A stretch of DNA of 64,000 nt, taken from NCBI GenBank assembly GCA_003260075.1, contig QLIY01000272.1, forward strand, positions 107,909 to 171,908, written 5' to 3'. Positions within the stretch are counted from its first letter, which is position 1, and each line of letters begins with the position of its first letter. Position numbers and translations under genes: made by a program. The DNA comes from Phallusia mammillata. Its lineage: Eukaryota > Chordata > Ascidiacea > Phlebobranchia > Ascidiidae. The notes under the pieces were generated by a model. That model was not told the origin of the DNA and did no database searches. It saw nothing but the letters and a program-made list of their open reading frames with translations. This document shows positions 32,901 to 42,658 of the stretch, in pieces.

Positions 32901-35200
32901 AATCTCTTAAAACTTCCGTAGCAAAGGTGTTCTTCATTAATGACGGCTACTATCAACTTCATTGTATACAATTGTCATGCAAATCCTGCTTTTATTCTTC
33001 AATATTCGCAATCAATATGACCGCGTAGTTCATAAGGTTGTGGGCTCTAATCGTGTCTGACCGCTTGAGTTTCTGTGAGCAAGAAATTTAAGAGACCAAC
33101 TCACAAAATGTAAGGGGCTGAATTTTCACCAACGGCATTAAATTAAAAAATAAACAAAATGATTTAACAGCCTTGCAAACATATTGGGGCGTTGTCTGCC
33201 CACCAAAACCAACAAAACTTCGATACATTTGGGAGGCCAACATATTGGAGAAGTTCACATTGATAAAAGTTTTTTTAATTAATTCTTTGTCATTTTGTAC
33301 AGACAAAGTTGACACTTGGGTTCCGGCCGGACCAGGATTCGAACAGCTGACCATTAGTGGCGAGATAAGGTGGTTGGAAGCATTGGCAAGATGTCGCAGT
33401 CTCGGTGGGTGGCTGATTACATCAGAACAAGAAAAAATACTAGCTGGGTAGGATTTAAGTTTGATTGTTTCATCTTTAAGCAAACCAAATGTTACTTTGA
33501 TCTGATGCTCTCATGAATTAATAACCCGTTGATCTTCATAGTTTTGCTAATAAGCCTCAAATCTCACATATAACGTTAATGTTTTTCTTGAAACCTTTTT
33601 TGGCATCCTATATTGCTTGTGTTTTATTGTTATTTGGTGTTTAAATTCCAAGGCAGCGTTTTTCCAGTTAAAATGTTTAAACGTATTTAAACTTAACCCT
33701 AACAGAATGACTAATGAGATCGAAGTTGAAAACCAAAACGAGAAACCAAGCAAAGATCTATCGTCAGGACAAGTTACTCTCGTCGACCCAGTATGCGAGA
33801 GAGGTTAGAACGCTATTCGTACATTAATTATATTTGTGCCAATATATTTGCATTAGCTAAAGTAAGTGTAAAAAAATAATATTTGCCTTGGGCCTACTTT
33901 AGGCTTGTTACCATGTTTCCGAGACAGGTTTCGGGCTGCGGACCCAATTTCAGGCCAACAATCAACTTTCTTGAAGTAGGCATTCACCACTTATCTTTAC
34001 ATATCAGAGACCACTCTTACCAGATATGTAAAGTGATTTGTAAACAGAGAATTAGATTTTACAAGCATTTAGCATAGCATAACGTATTAATTTGTAAACT
34101 TGTGTGTTTTAGTGACATTTCCACAGAAGTATCGCCTAGTTGAAATATAATAGACACACATGCCCAACCAATGACGCTTTGCGCTTCTGTACAATATGTA
34201 TAACTTTGCGTCAAGTATTAGTTTTGATTGTTAACGTCTCCAGAAACCAAACACTCAGGCGTTGGCATGTCTGACGACGTCATCAATGACGACGACAGCA
34301 GCGAAGCGACATCGTGTGGCGACATGTGCGAAACAAACAAAAATTGTTCTCAAAGTCAAAGGTGCTCATGTGACGATCAATGTGGGTTTGTTTGTAAATC
34401 ATTCGAAGAGGCTGAAAAATGTAAGTTTGTTTTTTCTATGAGAACCAAGTTTACATGGAAACCCCAACACTATTTCCATTACCGCGTTTTTTTACCTATT
34501 TTAATTTTCCAAATAATCAGTTTTTTTATGCATATACGTGTTGCTAAATGTTCCCCTGTGATATACAATTTTACGTTACTACTAAAGAGATTACGAATTG
34601 TGCTGCAATGTATTTTAGGGAATAATGACAAAATACGGGTATGATATAATATCTTAGATCAAAAACAATCTCGCACATAAAGTTGCAATTTAATATGTTT
34701 TGAAACTAGCATGAATTTACCTTACAATTTGTGCCATGAACAGAAAATTTAGGTTTTTGTTTTCTTTCAAATTAACATAAAAATATTAGGAAACCATGGT
34801 GTAGAAATAAAATCAGTAAAAACTAGAAACCATTTTTCAATATCACTCTACGTGTCAAAAACTTTCGCATAAAAGTGCAACCTATGTTTCAAATTCTTTT
34901 CCAGCCTGTTGTCTAAGAAGGTGGACCCGTAAACAATGCGGTGGACCCAGGACATGCACCGGCGATTCTGACTGCAGCCGTCGCCATATGTGTATCTGTA
35001 ACGGCAAGTGCGGACCGACATGTACTCTCCGACGAGTAGAAGGAAAAATGAGTTTGGTGTCAAGTGAAACATCTGAGGAAATCGCTAACACCACGACCTC
35101 CTCTGCCATCGAAACCTCTTCGCTGCCCGGGGGCACTTGGAGAGTGAATTTTTACAGTCTTTATGAAAGGACAGACGGGAATTCACCAGCCCAGACCACT

Positions 35201-35258
<58 letters not shown>

Positions 35259-38200
35259 TTGTGTTAGTTTTGCTTGTCTGTGCAAAGTATTTAAAATAAT
35301 TCACCCAAGACCGATGTATGTACTATACGAGCAGCACGATATGGTACGTGTTGGTATCAAAATTCAAAATTATCACACGCAAATTCTCTATATTCCTCTG
35401 TTGCAGACTTTAAGCAGTAAATAAGGCTGGAGTTTCTTATGGTGATTACGATTTTCGAACAGTTTTGTTGATTTAGGTTTAGGGTGTACAGCAGGTGCCA
35501 GATTTGTGAATAAGAGATTTAAAATATCAAAAAAGTAACGTGCTTCCGGTTAAGATGCTGCCCCAGTCCCAAACACAGCTGCTGTCATGAAAAGAGTATC
35601 AAACCAAACTGACGTTGCAGCTGATGGACGACAATTCAACATGCTTCCAACTTCCAATGAAGACTTAATGGCTTTTACGGAAATGAATGAAGTGGAGGCT
35701 ATGGTCACTATTGAAAGTGGTGCGTATTTTTACCCTTGTGTCATAGCAAAGGCTGGATTTGAGTAAAAACATCAAAAGTAGTATGTATAAACTTCATAAA
35801 CGCAATTTTGCGAAAGAAAGTGGGTGTATAGGTTTTGTTTCTATTGCGTCTCAATTGCTTTAAAGATGCTGCCCAAGCGCCAACCACAGCTGTCATGGAA
35901 ACTATTGGAAATCAGACGGAAGTGCCAGCGGTTAACCGTCAGTTAAATTTGCTTCAGACTTCCACTGAAAATTTGATAAAGGTTTCTACTGAATTGGGTG
36001 TGGGGGAATTGGTTGCCCCTGGAAATGGTGCGTATTTTTTACCTATTCTTATAATAAACATACAATATTAATACCAAATCTAAAGTACTCACCAAATATA
36101 GAAAAAAATATAGAAAAAAAAACAGCATTTTGTTACACAAAAAGTAGCATGAAACACACAACCACTTCTCAACGCTTTAGCGTAAAAAATATGAACTCCG
36201 TTTTTCATGGATTACTTCAGGTTGCAATCCATCACCTTGTGAAAACAACTGCGAGTGCGTTCAATCATGCAAACATACAAACGGTTACTTTTGCAAACCA
36301 AGCGGAGATGAGGCATTCCTTGGCAGAAATTGTTCCCATCGTAAGTGCCCATAATATTTGAAGTACTATACCAAAGACTTAAATGTATCGTGTAAGAATA
36401 AAAAAGCATTATGGGCAAACAGGTTTCTAATGGAAAGAAATGGTTCTAAAAAACAGTAACTGTTGTTGTTGTGTAAGTATGGAAGTAGCCTACAAATAAT
36501 TGGATAGTTTGCAAACTAAGCATAACTCACCAATGTTTACACAAAAGTGCATTTTGTTTGCAGCGCCACCTTACGTTGAATGTAGAAACGACTCTGTGAT
36601 GGTTTTGAAAGTAAGCAAATCACTCATGCGTGAATACGACATGGAAATCTCGAATGGGGTTTTCTACGTCGATTCTTCAGGTCCCGCAAACAATCCCTTG
36701 CCTGTTTCGAAGGTCAACGGAAGGTAAAACTAAATTTGTGTTTGTTATATTTCGAACACAACATGCGACCCCCCCCCCATACGACATGGAAATCTCGAAT
36801 GGGGTTTTCTACGTCGATTCTTCAGGAGCCGTAAACAATCCCTTGCCTGTTTCGAAGGTCAACGGAAGGTAAAACTAAACTTGTGTTTGTTATATTTCGA
36901 ACACAACATGCGATCTGTTGGTACAAAATACCGTTTAAAAAAGACCTAACGTTTGAGCTCTCTTAACCAACGTTGTCAAATTTAAAAACCAAACGTACAT
37001 GTTGCATAAGAAGACAAACACACATGAGTTTAATCTATGTGGTTGTATGCAACCACTTATATTACCACACTGTACCAATGTGCCCAAAACTTTGTTCATC
37101 GGATCTTGGTATTTATTATGTTAACAGTTACTAACCGTAAACATTTTGTCCGGTCAAATGCATTTTTGCCCATTGAAAAATAACAAAAAGTGAATATATT
37201 CACTAACCTTAATGTTTACAAACCTTAATACAATAGTTGTCAGCTGTTGGAAGCAGAAACGCAAGATAGCTTCACGATCCTGTTGAATCTACAATCGTGC
37301 GGCACAGAGCAACTTTATACCGGACCGACGATCATTTACATGAACAGAGTAAGTGAAATCTTATTTTTGTTCTACTTCAATATAATCCATTCTATAAGCT
37401 AACATCAATTTTGTGTGAGGACGTTGCCTTGATTTGTGAAGTGGTGAAAGTGATTCTTTTGACCAGAAAGCTTTTTTTTATCAATAGATTTGGTGGGATC
37501 GTTTGACTGAGAACGGACGATTAAGTTTTACAAAACCTGTGGCAGAAGTATCCTGCACCTATCCTACAGTGTACCACGTGCAGTCAGCAATCAAGCCATT
37601 GTAAGGCAATAGGTTATATCCTTTGTCTTTAACAGCAACAACGTTTTGTTACTTTTGGCCACTCGCTGGGATCACAGCGAGTTAGACAGGTCCACTACCT
37701 TTTGCTTTTGGACAGAAATAATTTGACCTTTAAATGTGAAAAAACTCATCCCATTTCTTTTTGAAAACACGACATAAATGTGCATTGTATCAAAATTTCT
37801 CAAAATTGTCAAGATATCTACAAAATGTAACTGCATCTAAAGCACATTTTATTAAATGGTACAAACCTTAAGACTCTGCCTTTCGATGCTTTACAGTTGC
37901 TGTGATCCAGTGCCGCGCAAAACGGACTTTGGAACCTTTCTCTTGCGATCTGCTCTTCACAAAAATCCACCTGGAAGTGGAAAAAAGAGAATACCTGTTA
38001 ATCCGGATCAGCGTGGTATTGCAACGTACACAGTAGGAGAGATGATTTACCTGACTGTTACTCTTGATCTCGGACCAAGGATGGCGGTTTATTCGGACGA
38101 TGAAACACGAATTTTGTTTCCAAGATTCACTATGTGTTGGTTATCGCCAGGATTAGATGAAGGACAGCCCGATGATAGTCTTATCATTTATCCCAAGTAT

Positions 38201-39800
38201 GTAGAGTTTCATTACAAGTTTCCCGCAGGTTGATGTTAAATATATCTTTATTTTGTGAGGCTTTTATTTGCCCTTTGTTATGTAGGCTTTAATAAACCAA
38301 AGTAAAAACAAGTCATTCCGTCGACCCAATCAATTTCTAACTTTGACATGTGTCCTCCCCCCCCCCCTTTGTTATGTAGGCTTTAATAAACCAAAGTAAA
38401 AACAAGTCATTCCGCCGACCCAATCAATTTCTAGCTTTGACATAGCCTATGTCCAAAAAGTTACATGGTAAAGCGTTTTAGAAGCATACAAATTACAATT
38501 CGCAACTAATATTCTTGACTCGCAAACTGATCACAAACGTGGTATATTATCGACTAAGATAATTCCATAACATGAATAAACCAAGACTCATCTGGTTCAG
38601 GACACATTTCGATTCGGTCCTAGATTTAAAACTGAATCTTGTACATTGATCGAGAAGCATTGCTCCGACCTTTACATGAACAGTATTTTTCAAGTGTGAC
38701 GTAAATTGAGTTTTTCTTGTGTGGCAGCGACAAGCCAGCGTTCGACGTTTGGGGTCCAGATAACAATTTAAACGTGGCTGATATTGGCTTCGAAGTAATT
38801 CGGTGGACGAATCCTGATCTGAAGTTCGTGTACATTCACTGCATGTTGCAAGTTTACACGGTAAATTTGAAGCTATTGAACCCCTTGAAACCGCTTATCG
38901 GCACTCTGTTCTGCCTGTTATATTCCTGTTCTTTTAACCACTATCAGTGGTTTGATTCCGGATGCAGAAATAAAGTTTCGACTATTTATCACCTTTTGCA
39001 TGACGTCATCACTTACGTCATTATGTGATGTGCCTCGCCTCTATGGCTGTCCAAAATTAAGATGTGATTATTATCTATCAAACAAGCAATGTATTTTCCC
39101 GCTTTTAGATGGATCGAGCAAAGCGATCTACTGACGACAATGTCGAATACAGCGAAATTGTAGTGAAAGGTCCAGTTCGAATTGTGACCCCTTACGGGGA
39201 TATGGCGCCACCAAGTGCGGACAACGAAAGTGCGAAAAGTTTGTGGGACACATTAACTTATGTTGTTGGATCTATAAAAAATAGTTTTTGTGGACTTCTT
39301 GGTTGTGGTGAAACAATTCGTGGAAATTAAAACTTGAAATGTAAAATCGTTTGCAAAAAAGGTCAATAGCGTACGAAGAAATGTTAGTTTAGGAAAAAAA
39401 CAATAGTAAGCTTATATTTAAGTTTTGTTTTTCACAGAGGCAAGCACCGGTTCACTTTTCACGCCTCTTCTGATTGCGTTCGTAATTTTGTTGCTTGCGT
39501 TTGTGGTTGCTATGGTGATCATTGCAAGATTGGAACTTTGCACATGCCACAGAGATCCGCACCCCCCCCCCGGTCAATAGCGTACGAAGAAATGTTAGTT
39601 TAGGAAAAAAACAATAGTATATTTAAGTTTTGTTTTTCACAGAGGCAAGCACCGGTTCCCTTTTCACGCCTCTTCTGATTGCGTTCGTAATTTTGTTTCT
39701 TGCATTTGTGGTTGCTATGGTGGTCATTGCAAGATTGGAACTTTGCACATGCCACAGAGATCCGCAGGATGGCAGCAGCGGGACTTTGGATTTCAACTAG
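20468..39800 (+). CDS. Mosaic membrane receptor: WAP-like/sushi/C-type lectin/ZP
   Basis: About 39 exons encode a type I membrane protein of roughly 2,100-2,200 residues. The order is signal peptide, WAP-like 1, sushi 1-2, WAP-like 2, sushi 3-5, WAP-like 3, sushi 6-16, C-type lectin domain, half C-type lectin domain, WAP-like 4-5, Ser/Thr-rich linkers, Cys-rich module, ZP domain, RAKR cleavage site, one transmembrane helix and a 23-residue tail. Nearly every ectodomain module sits in its own exon with phase 1 on both sides, the usual mark of exon shuffling. The stop is TAG 39798-39800. ZP domains polymerise or anchor extracellular coats; sushi and lectin modules bind proteins and glycans, so a surface recognition or egg-coat role is plausible but unproved. 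I know of no family with this exact order. Polymorphic sushi-containing and ZP-containing proteins have been described in Ciona; identity with one of those is untested. Confidence 0.88.
20715..20787 (+). repeat. Dispersed repeat, copy 2
   Basis: Plus-strand counterpart of the minus-strand repeat at 8590-8664. It lies in the first intron of the mosaic receptor gene. The copies differ at scattered positions and by small indels, so they are old insertions rather than a recent duplication. Confidence 0.65.
21344..21441. mobile_element. Degenerate hAT-type MITE
   Basis: Begins CAGTGGTTCTCCA and ends GGACCGCTG, with AAAG-containing flanks on both sides (ATTCAAAG, AATTAAAG). It is short and diverged, so the call is tentative. 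It lies in an intron of the mosaic receptor. Confidence 0.45.
22543..22901. mobile_element. hAT-type MITE in mosaic receptor intron
   Basis: Starts CAGTGATTTTCAACC and ends GGTTGAAAAACACCT. The flanking octamers CTTTATAC and CATTATAC match at 7 of 8 positions. The interior repeats the motif GTGTTCC in both orientations, typical of this MITE group. Confidence 0.7.
23627..23878 (+). other. Haplotype copies of the sushi 3 exon end
   Basis: 23627-23747 and 23758-23878 around a 10-nt C run. The one coding difference in the exon (CCA/CCT) is silent. Not a second sushi domain. Confidence 0.9.
23879..23946. other. 68-nt C run, probable gap placeholder
   Basis: It directly follows the second haplotype copy of the sushi 3 exon region and lies in an intron of the mosaic receptor. 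Confidence 0.85.
24862..25028 (-). repeat. Putative tRNA-derived SINE
   Basis: The tRNA-like head is followed on the minus strand by a tail containing GATTCGGTAC and AGGTCTGGCGTAC. Similar tail sequence occurs at about 26630-26668 (and its haplotype copy near 26764) and more weakly at about 40490-40515. The exact 3' end and family are not known. Confidence 0.5.
24955..25028 (-). tRNA. tRNA-like sequence, probable SINE head or tRNA pseudogene
   Basis: On the minus strand it folds as a cloverleaf: acceptor GCCTGTG/CGCAGGC, D stem GCTC/GAGC with loop AGTTGGTA, and T arm GTGGG-TTCGAAT-CCCAC. The anticodon stem GAGTC/GACTC closes a loop CCGAAAA, placing GAA (Phe) at the anticodon. Position 33 is C instead of the invariant U, and there is an extra base before the anticodon stem, so a working tRNA is unlikely. 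It lies in an intron of the mosaic receptor, on the opposite strand. The tail downstream of it has diverged copies elsewhere in the window, which favours a tRNA-derived SINE. Confidence 0.6.
25118..26470 (+). other. Mosaic receptor cassette 2: sushi 5, WAP-like 3, sushi 6, sushi 7
   Basis: Exons 25118-25342 (225 nt), 25535-25663 (129), 25875-26048 (174) and 26270-26470 (201). Each aligns with its cassette 1 partner: CYQNPPDLTNGRYV, CGRRRCSGQRDC, ANGYITG and ERGDNPVRCP. The pairing shows a past tandem duplication of a four-exon block. Confidence 0.9.
26562..26820 (+). other. Haplotype copies in mosaic receptor intron
   Basis: 26562-26685 and 26696-26820 are near identical around a 10-nt C run. 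Confidence 0.85.
27403..27573 (+). other. Haplotype copies inside a sushi exon
   Basis: 27403-27480 and 27493-27573 repeat the same codons around a 10-nt C run. The second copy carries one extra GCT (Ala) codon, giving the 192-nt length seen in sister exons. Confidence 0.9.
27773..27986 (+). other. Haplotype copies in mosaic receptor intron
   Basis: 27773-27873 and 27885-27986 are near identical around an 11-nt C run. Confidence 0.85.
28744..28984 (+). other. Haplotype copies at the end of a B-type sushi exon
   Basis: 28744-28854 and 28867-28984 around a 12-nt C run repeat the exon end and donor. The second copy has a small insertion in the intron. Confidence 0.88.
29168..29193. other. 26-nt C run inside a sushi exon, probable gap placeholder
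   Basis: It replaces the codons that in sister exons read NNPPSILN and neighbours, while the exon keeps the family length of 234 nt and the frame. This shows that a gap of estimated size was written as C. Confidence 0.9.
30553..30838 (+). other. Haplotype copies before sushi 15
   Basis: 30553-30689 and 30701-30838 are near identical around an 11-nt C run and include the 3' splice site of the sushi 15 exon. Confidence 0.88.
30815..31686 (+). other. Mosaic receptor sushi 15 and sushi 16
   Basis: Exons 30815-31033 (219 nt, starting at VCSMPRPPRNGY and ending with RRWSYLDPLC) and 31507-31686 (180 nt, from GCTINFQISNGF to WSASIPSC). They are more diverged than the A/B exons. A 137-nt intron segment just upstream is repeated around the C run at 30690-30700. 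Confidence 0.85.
31081..31155. repeat. Foldback inverted repeat in mosaic receptor intron
   Basis: Arms AGCTCT...ACAATTGTGTTTTT (31081-31104) and AAAAATACAATTG...AGAGCT (31132-31155) are imperfect inverted copies around a spacer of about 27 bp. Possibly a small foldback transposon. Confidence 0.6.
31947..32898 (+). other. Mosaic receptor C-type lectin-like domain
   Basis: Exons 31947-32097, 32370-32513 and 32780-32898 (phases 1, 2, 2, 1). They show the fold landmarks: SWYESMKFCSYVGGWLAT, then YWFGLTDKTRETYWMW, then DCAYIANDV, SWNDDHC and HYFICEK. The WND motif of calcium site 2 is present, but no EPN or QPD motif is seen, so calcium-dependent sugar binding is doubtful. Confidence 0.88.
33303..33803 (+). 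other. Mosaic receptor second, half C-type lectin domain
   Basis: Exon 33303-33447 encodes only the first half of a C-type lectin fold (TWVPAGPGFEQLTI, ARCRSLGGWLITSEQEK), parallel to exon 31947-32097. The next exon (33706-33803) encodes an unrelated acidic segment ending VDPVCER. The central WIGL-like and terminal WND portions are absent, so this is a remnant or a partial module. Confidence 0.75.
34244..35202 (+). other. Mosaic receptor WAP-like 4 and WAP-like 5
   Basis: Exon 34244-34420 has an acidic lead (SDDVINDDDSSE) and then CGDMCETNKNCSQSQRCSC. The following exon starts at 34905 with CC, then QCGGPRTC, DSDCSRRHMCIC and CGPTC, followed by a Ser/Thr-rich stretch. Its 3' end is uncertain because a 56-nt C run begins at 35203; the next exon demands phase 1, and the matching donor is not obvious. 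Confidence 0.75.
35203..35258. other. 56-nt C run, probable gap placeholder
   Basis: It follows the Ser/Thr-rich stretch after WAP-like 5 and hides the exon end or a missing piece of linker. Confidence 0.85.
35555..36027 (+). other. Mosaic receptor tandem linker exons
   Basis: Exons 35555-35719 (165 nt) and 35866-36027 (162 nt) are related: both begin DAA, contain NQT (a potential N-glycosylation site) and end in an acidic, Thr-rich segment. They appear to be a tandem exon duplication forming an extended stalk before the ZP region. Both are phase 1-1. Confidence 0.75.
36221..36340 (+). other. Mosaic receptor small Cys-rich (EGF-like) module
   Basis: A 120-nt, phase 1-1 exon with CNPSPCENNCECVQSC, GYFCKPSGD and FLGRNC. 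The cysteine count and the GRNC ending resemble an EGF-like module placed directly before a ZP domain. Assignment to a precise family is uncertain. Confidence 0.6.
36634..36914 (+). other. Haplotype copies of first ZP exon
   Basis: 36634-36768 and 36779-36914 around a 10-nt C run. The exon copies differ as SSGPAN versus SSGAVN, two amino acid replacements. Confidence 0.9.
38273..38450 (+). other. Haplotype copies in ZP intron
   Basis: 38273-38356 and 38368-38450 are near identical around an 11-nt C run. Confidence 0.85.
39109..39800 (+). other. Mosaic receptor cleavage site, transmembrane helix and tail
   Basis: Exon 39109-39307 starts MDRAKRST, giving a furin-type RAKR site after the ZP domain, then VVKGPVRIV, which resembles the external hydrophobic patch of ZP precursors. 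The last exon (39643-39800) encodes LFTPLLIAFVILLLAF, continuing as one transmembrane helix, then a short tail with CTCHRD and end LDFN. An incomplete second haplotype copy of the last exon lies at 39438-39561. Confidence 0.87.
39361..39767 (+). other. Haplotype copies of transmembrane exon
   Basis: 39361-39561 and 39572-39767 around a 10-nt C run. Only the second copy reaches the stop codon. Coding differences include LLL/LFL and MVII/MVVI in the membrane helix. Confidence 0.9.
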
Positions 39801-39976
39801 GACGGATTTTTTTGTTTTCTTTTTTGCTTTGACTTATTTTCGTACAGTTTCATATGTTTTCATTTATGCTATGTGATTAAGAAACAATACAAATTCTATT
39901 TTGCAAAAGGGCTTGTTTCGTTTTAAAATGCAAAAACGTCCAAATAGTATTCTGTAGGCGAAGTCTATGTAAAGGG

Positions 39977-39982
39977 AATAAA
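39977..39982 (+). terminator. Poly(A) signal of mosaic receptor gene
   Basis: AATAAA about 180 nt past the stop codon, followed by T/G-rich sequence (TTATTCATGTGTAG). No better plus-strand signal lies between the stop and the next gene. Confidence 0.65.
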
Positions 39983-40630
39983 GAATCTTATTCATGTGTA
40001 GCACTTAGTTAAAATATATAAATGTGTTGTTTTCAATCGAAGTTTTAACTTCCCGTTTTGGCCGCCTTCATACGGGTAATAACACTCCAGTCGTGCAGAA
40101 ATGAACAAAACGCAAAGTCGGGGAAAATGCATACCCTATATCGACACTAAACACAAAGCTAAAGACTTTTAATCCATGGTATTCAAGGAACCACCGTCAA
40201 CGCTGCGTCAATATATATTTTGTGTCTGTGTGGTGTTGCATGAGTAGCAAGTGCAAGACTTTTGTGCATCGCTGTTGGTAACATCCTGTTCGTGTTTCTT
40301 TCGAGCTATAAGCGACCTTTCAGTTTATCTGAAGTATACTAGTGTATCCGCTTGGAACGTCGGTAAAAACAAGTCCTTTTCTAGAAGAGCGCCATTTAGT
40401 TTAAATATTATACTTGACAGTGATTGTTTATGTAAGTTATAGTTTAATTTATCTTTTTCATCTGTTTTAATATTTAAATGTTGTAGGCTTGGCGAGGTCG
40501 TTACCGAATCTAAATTAAACGATGTTAAGTTAAATATCGATTTATTTATTTGTGGTTTCGGGAAGTTCGATTCCATATCACTTTTCTTTCATACAGCCTT
40601 AACTATAATATTGCTCATATTGCTCTATAC

Positions 40631-41107
40631 CAGCGGTTCCCAAACTGGGGTCCGCGGTCCTTCAGGGGTCCGTGAGGCAATTTTGGGGGGACCGCGAAGC
40701 GGGTAAAGTAATTCTATAATCTTATTAGCCGTCAGTAATTGTGCGGGGGGACCGCGAAGCGGTTGAAGTAATTCTATAATTCTCAGTTTGTGCCACTAAA
40801 TAAGTTTAAATCAAAGTAGAATTGAGAATTGACTATTTACATTACTAAACAATGGTTTTATTGAATGACAACTATCAAAAATGCAATTGTTCGCGCACAA
40901 TCGTACTGCATTGTGTCTTGTCTGTAATGTCACAAGCTGTATTTAGAGTTTAGATCATTATTATGCGCAACTTTGCATAACTAGCGAAAATCCTGCAATC
41001 AACTTTCGTTTTTCTGAAATACACATTCCAGCATAAGGACCGCGAGCCCTCGAAATAATGGCAAGGGACCGTTTTGACAAAATAATGAAAAAGTTTGGGA
41101 ACCACTG
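40631..41107. mobile_element. hAT-type MITE with internal tandem unit
   Basis: CAGCGGTTCCCAAAC and GTTTGGGAACCACTG termini bound 477 bp, with a perfect 8-bp duplication CTCTATAC at 40623-40630 and 41108-41115. Inside, a unit of about 60 bp beginning GGGGGGACCGCGAAGCGG occurs twice. No transposase is encoded. Confidence 0.93.
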
Positions 41108-42658
41108 CTCTATACCAAGCGACAGAGCATCTCGGTCAGATCTGCAAAAAACTCTAGCAGGTGACGTTCACAGAACCGTCAATCTGATAGTCACGCTTGA
41201 TAACCTTTGATAAATTCGGCTCAGTTAACGCGTTGGAGGTCACGAGTCTATTTATGTGAAAACAAGCTTTACGTCGCCTTTGAGAGGCTTGAGACCATGT
41301 CGCGACACACCAAGCTTTCTCACGCTTCTTCACTCGGCGGCGTTAGGTTTAAAAGTGAATAAATCAAATATTTCAAGGTTGAACAGCAAAGGCGTGCTTT
41401 AGTAAGCATTTATAGCTGAACATAGGTATTAGGCTTAAATACGAATTTCTTAACTACAAGTAAACTTTTGTTGCATCAGTTTGAAAAAAGTTATCCCCAA
41501 TACATGTATTCACAACATGCTAACATATATCTGATTTAGCCATTCTTAAAGTTTGCGTTTGATAGTGTAGGTAAATTGTTACATTACTTAAGCTACAATT
41601 CAAACAAAGAATTTCGTTTTCCTTTGACACTTCGTGTTTTGCCCATACGTATGTCTGTTGACTGCCGGAAACGTTATCATTTACATTTTGTATCATTCCG
41701 AGAGCATCAATTTGGCTGCGTATGCTTCGCTGGTGGCTGTGATTACTAGATCACTTGAAATGCCAATCACGCTTGTTTCCCACTTACACTCACTGTTATT
41801 CGATAACACCTGTGCATCGATATTTACTGCTAATAAGCTTAGCGGATTAAGCTACTTGAAACGTGGCTTAAGATCGACGTGGGAAATAAACAGGTTTTGG
41901 GCGAGAGAACAAAGATGTCGTAGTTTTGCAGTTAATTCTTGTAATAGCGCATTTTGTGTGAAATTTGCGGTTACTACTTGGAGATAATATGGTTGTCACG
42001 TCATATGACGCTTCATTAAACGCTTACGCTATATTGTGGTCAGGTTGTACAGCTTTAAAACTTAGCTACGGTAATTTTAATAGGCACATTTTCAGGTTCC
42101 GATTTGGCTAATTTTAATGTTGTTAGTCGTAAACTGTGCGTAAATAAAATATTTACATGACAACCTACATTGAGTAACTAACCAGCGAAATAAAATATGT
42201 TTCTTTCTAACTAAGAATCAATACGATGTTATCTTACAACATCCTTTTGCGAAAATACCCGTTTCACTATATGGCACTTAAGGAATTTTTCAAATTGACG
42301 TTAAATGACATTTGTTTTTTGACAAGACTTTAATATTTTCATGTGGAGATTTTTAATATAAAAAATGATAGTTTGACTGAGCGATTGGCGACTACGCTCT
42401 ACAGCAAGTGACCTCCCCGTAACCCCGTATTGGCAGTAGGATTAACCCAGTTGTCTCCCGGCATGGCACCGGCCCTGTTGAAGAAGTTAGCCTTTGTAAA
42501 AAGGTGAACTATTGAACCACAGTGGTGCTACACAAATGATAAAATAAACTCGAAAAAGGTCAAAATGCATATTATTTGTTAACATTAAACTTTTTTAAAA
42601 TAAAAATACAGCAAAACCCCTTAAAAATATCTAATCAGTAAAGTGAAAGGTCTTATTC

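Larger units (their letters stand above)
36564..38974 (+). other. Mosaic receptor ZP domain
   Basis: Exons 36564-36723, 37237-37348, 37488-37600, 37897-38196, 38728-38860 and a 27-nt exon 38948-38974. The start (VECRNDSVMV), LQSCGTEQLY, VSCTYP, FTMCWLSPG and VYIHCMLQVYT followed by DSGCRN match the cysteine spacing of ZP-N and ZP-C halves. The first exon is repeated in part at 36779-36868 through a haplotype gap. The donor of the 27-nt exon (GTTTCG) is weak, so that junction is the least certain. Confidence 0.87.

Noticed and set aside
33020..33110. Possible second tRNA-derived SINE (GGTTGTGGGCTCTAATCG)
   Set aside because: Only a weak B-box-like string is present and no cloverleaf could be drawn.
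41634..41987. 117-codon frame in the intergenic region
   Set aside because: No known domain, no plausible splice or poly(A) context and composition like the surrounding DNA.
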